DNA from: Neoceratodus forsteri
Taxonomy: Eukaryota > Chordata > Ceratodontiformes > Ceratodontidae
Direction of reading: 5' to 3'
NCBI GenBank assembly: GCA_016271365.2
Contig: CM057451.1
Span: 366,813,501 to 366,877,500 of the forward strand
DNA: 64,000 nucleotides
Below are positions 61,535-64,000 of this stretch, piece after piece (the stretch's first letter is position 1; the number at the start of each line of letters is the position of its first letter). The position numbers and the translations under genes were made by a program. The notes below the pieces were generated by a model. It saw only the letters and a program-made list of their open reading frames with translations, was not told the DNA's origin and ran no database searches.

Positions 61535-61733
61535 AAAGATCTGACAGTTTCATTTGAAACTGCCAGATAGAGCTTTGGGCACAGCGTCCTCGCGCTGTAG
61601 AACTCCAGATCTTCTGGAGTTAACTCCTTCCTCTCCGGGGCAGTTCAGCTGCAGTGGCTGACTGCTATTGTTATAATATAGCAAGACTCCATGAGAAGAA
61701 AAGCAATTACTAAGGTGAGTAATTTTTTCTTCT
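61535..61733 (+). repeat. DIRS-D right terminal repeat with extension
   Basis: Complement of 56018-56172, then the extension CATGAGAAGAAAAGCAATTA then CTAAGGTGAGTAATTTTTTC. The dyad AATTACT-AAGGTG-AGTAATT lies at 61705-61724. Confidence 0.9.
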
Positions 61734-61980
61734 TGCTGTAAGGTCTTCGCCCTATCATACTGCAGGTTTTTGATTTGGCTTTTCAGATTATTAACCTGCT
61801 CCCTTAAATCCTGCCCTGTTGAGTCCATTAAATAAATAACCCTTTGCAACTGTTGCCTAAACTGTAGATAAGTCAGGTAATCAGATGTAGATCTAACCCG
61901 TACCCTTTGCTGGAAAAAGGAGCCCCATGTCTTCTTTGAGTCCTCCCACCAGTCTACGAGTTCAGAGTAGGACAGATAAA
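61734..61980 (-). pseudogene. Second Tx1-like LINE: linker between endonuclease and reverse transcriptase
   Basis: The minus strand reads SELVDWWEDSKKTWGSFFQQ then RVRVRSTSDYLTYLQFRQQL and QRVIYLMDSTGQDLREQVNN, a helical linker typical of Tx1/L1 ORF2 between the nuclease and reverse transcriptase. It ends at DIRS-D and resumes at 56017. The endonuclease itself is missing; the LINE is cut here by the Penelope-like element. Confidence 0.7.
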
Positions 61981-62073
61981 CATATAAGCACCCATACAGC
62001 AATAAATCTGACAACAAGCAGAATGAAAATCCGAAGTTTGTGAATATGCAGATGTGCACAAATACAAAATAGT

Positions 62074-62138
62074 GGCTTAGGAAAGTACTAACGTTTCACC
62101 TGGTACACTGCCAGGCTTCATCAGAGTAAAAGATCAGC
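62074..62138 (-). ncRNA. Hammerhead-ribozyme-like motif in PLE untranslated region
   Basis: On the minus strand: CTGATGA (62124-62118), then AGCCTGG-CAGTGTA-CCAGGT forming stem II, GAAA (62097-62094), and C-GTTA-GTAC closing a two-base-pair stem III with cleavage expected after GTA (62086). PLEs are known to carry minimal hammerheads with very short stem III. Stem I is poor: only GGCT/AGCC pair at a distance, so this copy may be inactive. Confidence 0.6.
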
Positions 62139-62584
62139 CCACAAATGCTTCAATAAATACACAGAATAATTAAACATGTGACTCAAACTCACCAATTCAT
62201 ATTGTGCACCCATTAAGTGGGTAATTATTAATTGATTAAAATCAAAGGGTCTTTAATTAGATCCCTAATTCAATATATTAACTCTTTAATTCCATGTTTC
62301 AATGTGATAGCACAAGTAAACTGACTTGGTGACCTCAAAAAGTATATGTCCTTAATATTCAATTTTTATATTATACTTTTACTATTTAGGGACAGATAAA
62401 TTCCAATTTATATTTTTTCTACAAATCGGTCCCAATATTGGTCCCAACCCATATATATTACTTTTATAGGACATGATTTATTTTATTGTTATAAATAAAA
62501 TGACATATTACATGAGGTAACCAGGCACTATCTTAGATCATGGCAACAGGGGGAGAAATGAAATAGTATACAAATTATGTATTA

Positions 62585-63445
62585 TCATTTATACTTTTTC
62601 CAAAAAGCTGAAAGCTCAATATTTTCATTGAGACCCATATGGGAACAAGCCCCTAGGACATAAATCCAATAACTTTCTCTCTGTCCGGTCTTTTTATTCA
62701 AATCGCCACCTCTGGGACCCATGGTGACCAATTCCAGACCCAAAAATTTGAAGGCATGTTTTTGGGAACTGTGTTTTAAGATGTGTTTAGCAATAGCATA
62801 GGTAGTATCTCCTCTTTCTACTGCCCTCACATGTTCTCCTATCCTTACCTTAAATGTACGTAGTAAAGGCCCAACATGGTATGCCTCAAATCGACATGTT
62901 AATAAATATACTACACCAGAACGTTACATGTGATGAAATCATTTGGTTCTATGTTGCTCCCTGTAACAGGGTGTTTAAAGTATTTACAACAATAAACATA
63001 TTTACAGTATGTGCAGTTACCATACCTATGAGTGCCTTTAGGCCTAGATGTTAACAACATTTGTTTATCCTTTCCACTTAGTGGTTACTGTGTTGGACAC
63101 TACATAATCTTTTACACTTTTACATTTTCTAAAGATAACTTTGGGTCCATTGTTGGTCACCTCTTTTAATTCAGGTTCAAGTTCCAGGATGGGCCAACTA
63201 TTTTCAATGATTTGCTTTACTTCATAACCCTGTTTCGAAAAAATGGTCCCAAAGGGGCACTCTAGTTTTTGTTTACTGGTCTATTGTTTATACAACAGTG
63301 TTTCCCTCCTATCCAGTTCATCAACTTTTTTAATAGCTGATGCGATACTTTTTTTTTACTATAATCTCTTTTCAGGAATCGATGCACCTGTTCACTTGCT
63401 TTATATCATATTCTGCCCATTCAGTACAGTTCCTTAAAGTTCTTA
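62585..63445 (-). pseudogene. PLE linker and GIY-YIG endonuclease
   Basis: The C-terminal frame (about 62915-62585) reads GVVYLLTCRFEAYHVGPLLR then TFKVRIGEHVRAVERGDTTY, AIAKHILKHSSQKHAFKFLG and SYWIYVLGACSHMGLNENIE. GVVYLL, the Y-x-VG segment, R-x-x-EH and the A-x-H box correspond to the GIY-YIG motif order, with the YIG element read as YHVG. The linker between it and the reverse transcriptase (63445-62920) is decayed, with only the VTVQRV- and DNGPKVIFRKCK-like stretches readable. GIY-YIG nucleases give PLEs their target-cleaving activity. Confidence 0.7.
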
Positions 63446-64000
63446 TTAATTGTCCCTTAGGGATGTTAATCCTTGTATGGAAGGGTGGCAACTGTCAAAT
63501 CTTAGCAAGGTGTTCCTATCAGTGTGTTTTTGAAATAAGGTAGTACAAACTCCCCCTTCACCATCTTTGTATATTCTTAAATCAAGGAATGTAATATTAG
63601 TCTGGTTAAGTTCATACTTATATCTCAGACTACTGCTAGTAGGTTCCATCCACTAGATAAAACATTCAAAATCTTCTACTGTGCTCTTCCAGATGATAAA
63701 TATATCATCAATAAAGCGCCACCACAAATCCAAACTGTGAAAATGTGGATTTGTGGCGGTAAGAGGTAATCCAACTCCCATTTTCCCACAAATAAGTTCG
63801 CATAACTTGGGGCCATGTTAATACCCATTGCTGTACCCCGTAACTGATGGTACAATTGACCATCAAATAAAAAAATATTCATGGTCAAAACCAATTCTGC
63901 TAACTGTACCAAAAATTGTGTTGGTGACTTTACTCTGTCTTCCTCTGATCTCCTATCCAGGAAGAAAGACAAAGCTCTCAGTCCCTCATAGTGTGGTATT
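63446..64000 (-). pseudogene. PLE reverse transcriptase, C-terminal part
   Basis: Leftward from 63972: SFFLDRRSEEDRVKSPTQFL, NIFLFDGQLYHQLRGTAMGI, NMAPSYANLFVGKWE; then in the next frame WWRFIDDIFIIWKSTVEDFE (FIDD catalytic box intact, about 63690-63722), a stop, and NQTNITFLDLRIYKDGEGGV then CTTLFQKHTDRNTLLRFDSC HPSIQG. The GTAMG-x3-APSYANLF and FLDL-x-I ... TDRNT motifs are characteristic of Penelope reverse transcriptases, relatives of telomerase. One frameshift near 63750 and one stop near 63655. Confidence 0.85.

Larger units (their letters stand above)
56018..61733 (+). mobile_element. DIRS-D, complete ends
   Basis: Left repeat 56018-56172 (TCTTGCTATATTATAACAAT, AGTTAACTCCAGAAGATCTG) is complementary to right repeat 61535-61692. 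Gag (56566-58200), reverse transcriptase (58230-59090), RNase H (59110-59630), methyltransferase-like region (59640-60040), recombinase (60054-61060) and ICR (61125-61190) follow in order over 5.7 kb. It is inserted in the ORF2 of the second Tx1-like LINE, in opposite orientation, with no evident duplication. Breaks are few compared with DIRS-C and -E, so it is relatively young. Confidence 0.9.
61981..64000 (-). mobile_element. Penelope-like element (PLE), cut by the window edge
   Basis: On the minus strand, reverse transcriptase motifs (63972-63446) are followed by a GIY-YIG-type endonuclease end (about 62900-62585) and an untranslated region with a hammerhead-like motif (62138-62074). This order, reverse transcriptase then GIY-YIG, is specific to PLEs. 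The start of the protein lies beyond 64000. The junction with the Tx1-like LINE is near 61981. Confidence 0.8.

Noticed and set aside
1..64000. CRISPR arrays, bacterial operons, promoters or ribosome binding sites
   Set aside because: All repeats are eukaryotic transposable elements; no regularly spaced direct repeats or prokaryotic gene organisation occur.

Overview
The window is repeat-dense nuclear DNA from a vertebrate, and no host exon could be supported. The repeats are diverse tyrosine-recombinase (DIRS-like) retrotransposons, Tx1/L1, L2 and CR1-type LINEs, a Penelope-like element and tRNA-derived SINEs. That mix points to a large-genome lineage. An amphibian such as a caecilian or salamander is my best guess, inferred from repeat content only. 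Coding regions are nearly all decayed copies of retroelement proteins. Names DIRS-A to DIRS-E and LINE-X are my own labels.

Layout. 1-3016 is mostly unique-looking DNA with one long imperfect hairpin (1371-1492) and a LINE/SINE-type 3' tail. 3017-5597 is DIRS-A copy 1 (gag only). 5938-6090 is a CR1-type 3' end. About 6100-25401 is a deep nest: DIRS-E contains DIRS-C (10790-25200), which contains DIRS-B copy 1 (16062-24851), which contains LINE-X (21454-24508), which contains an L2-type LINE (about 22312-24344). DIRS-B copy 2 (25402-29896) also lies in DIRS-E and ends at the poly-T of a minus-strand L1 (29897-34210), itself interrupted by a CR1/L2-type LINE (30345-31850).

The right half is a second nest. 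An antisense SINE (34703-34898 and 40839-40965) is split by a near full-length Tx1-like LINE (34899-40838). It is fused to an L1-type endonuclease fragment, which is split by DIRS-A copy 2 (41099-51131), which in turn contains DIRS-B copy 3 (45083-50910). An inverted copy of the same L1 fragment follows (51606-53010), ending in the same SINE piece. A second, different Tx1-like LINE (minus strand, 53128-61980) is inserted at the same SINE position; it carries an intact SINE (53503-53940) and DIRS-D (56018-61733). A Penelope-like element with a GIY-YIG domain and a hammerhead-ribozyme-like motif (minus strand) runs off the right edge.

How the parts relate. The DIRS families share one plan: inverted terminal repeats (ITRs), gag, reverse transcriptase, RNase H, methyltransferase-like region, tyrosine recombinase and an internal complementary region (ICR). 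DIRS-A has lost everything between gag and the ICR but shares terminal motifs with DIRS-B, so DIRS-B enzymes could have moved it. Two different Tx1-like LINEs have joined the same 8-bp site in the core of one SINE family, which suggests a target-specific LINE-SINE relationship. The termini and ICRs of DIRS-A, -B and -D carry a short dyad that looks like a tyrosine-recombinase site.
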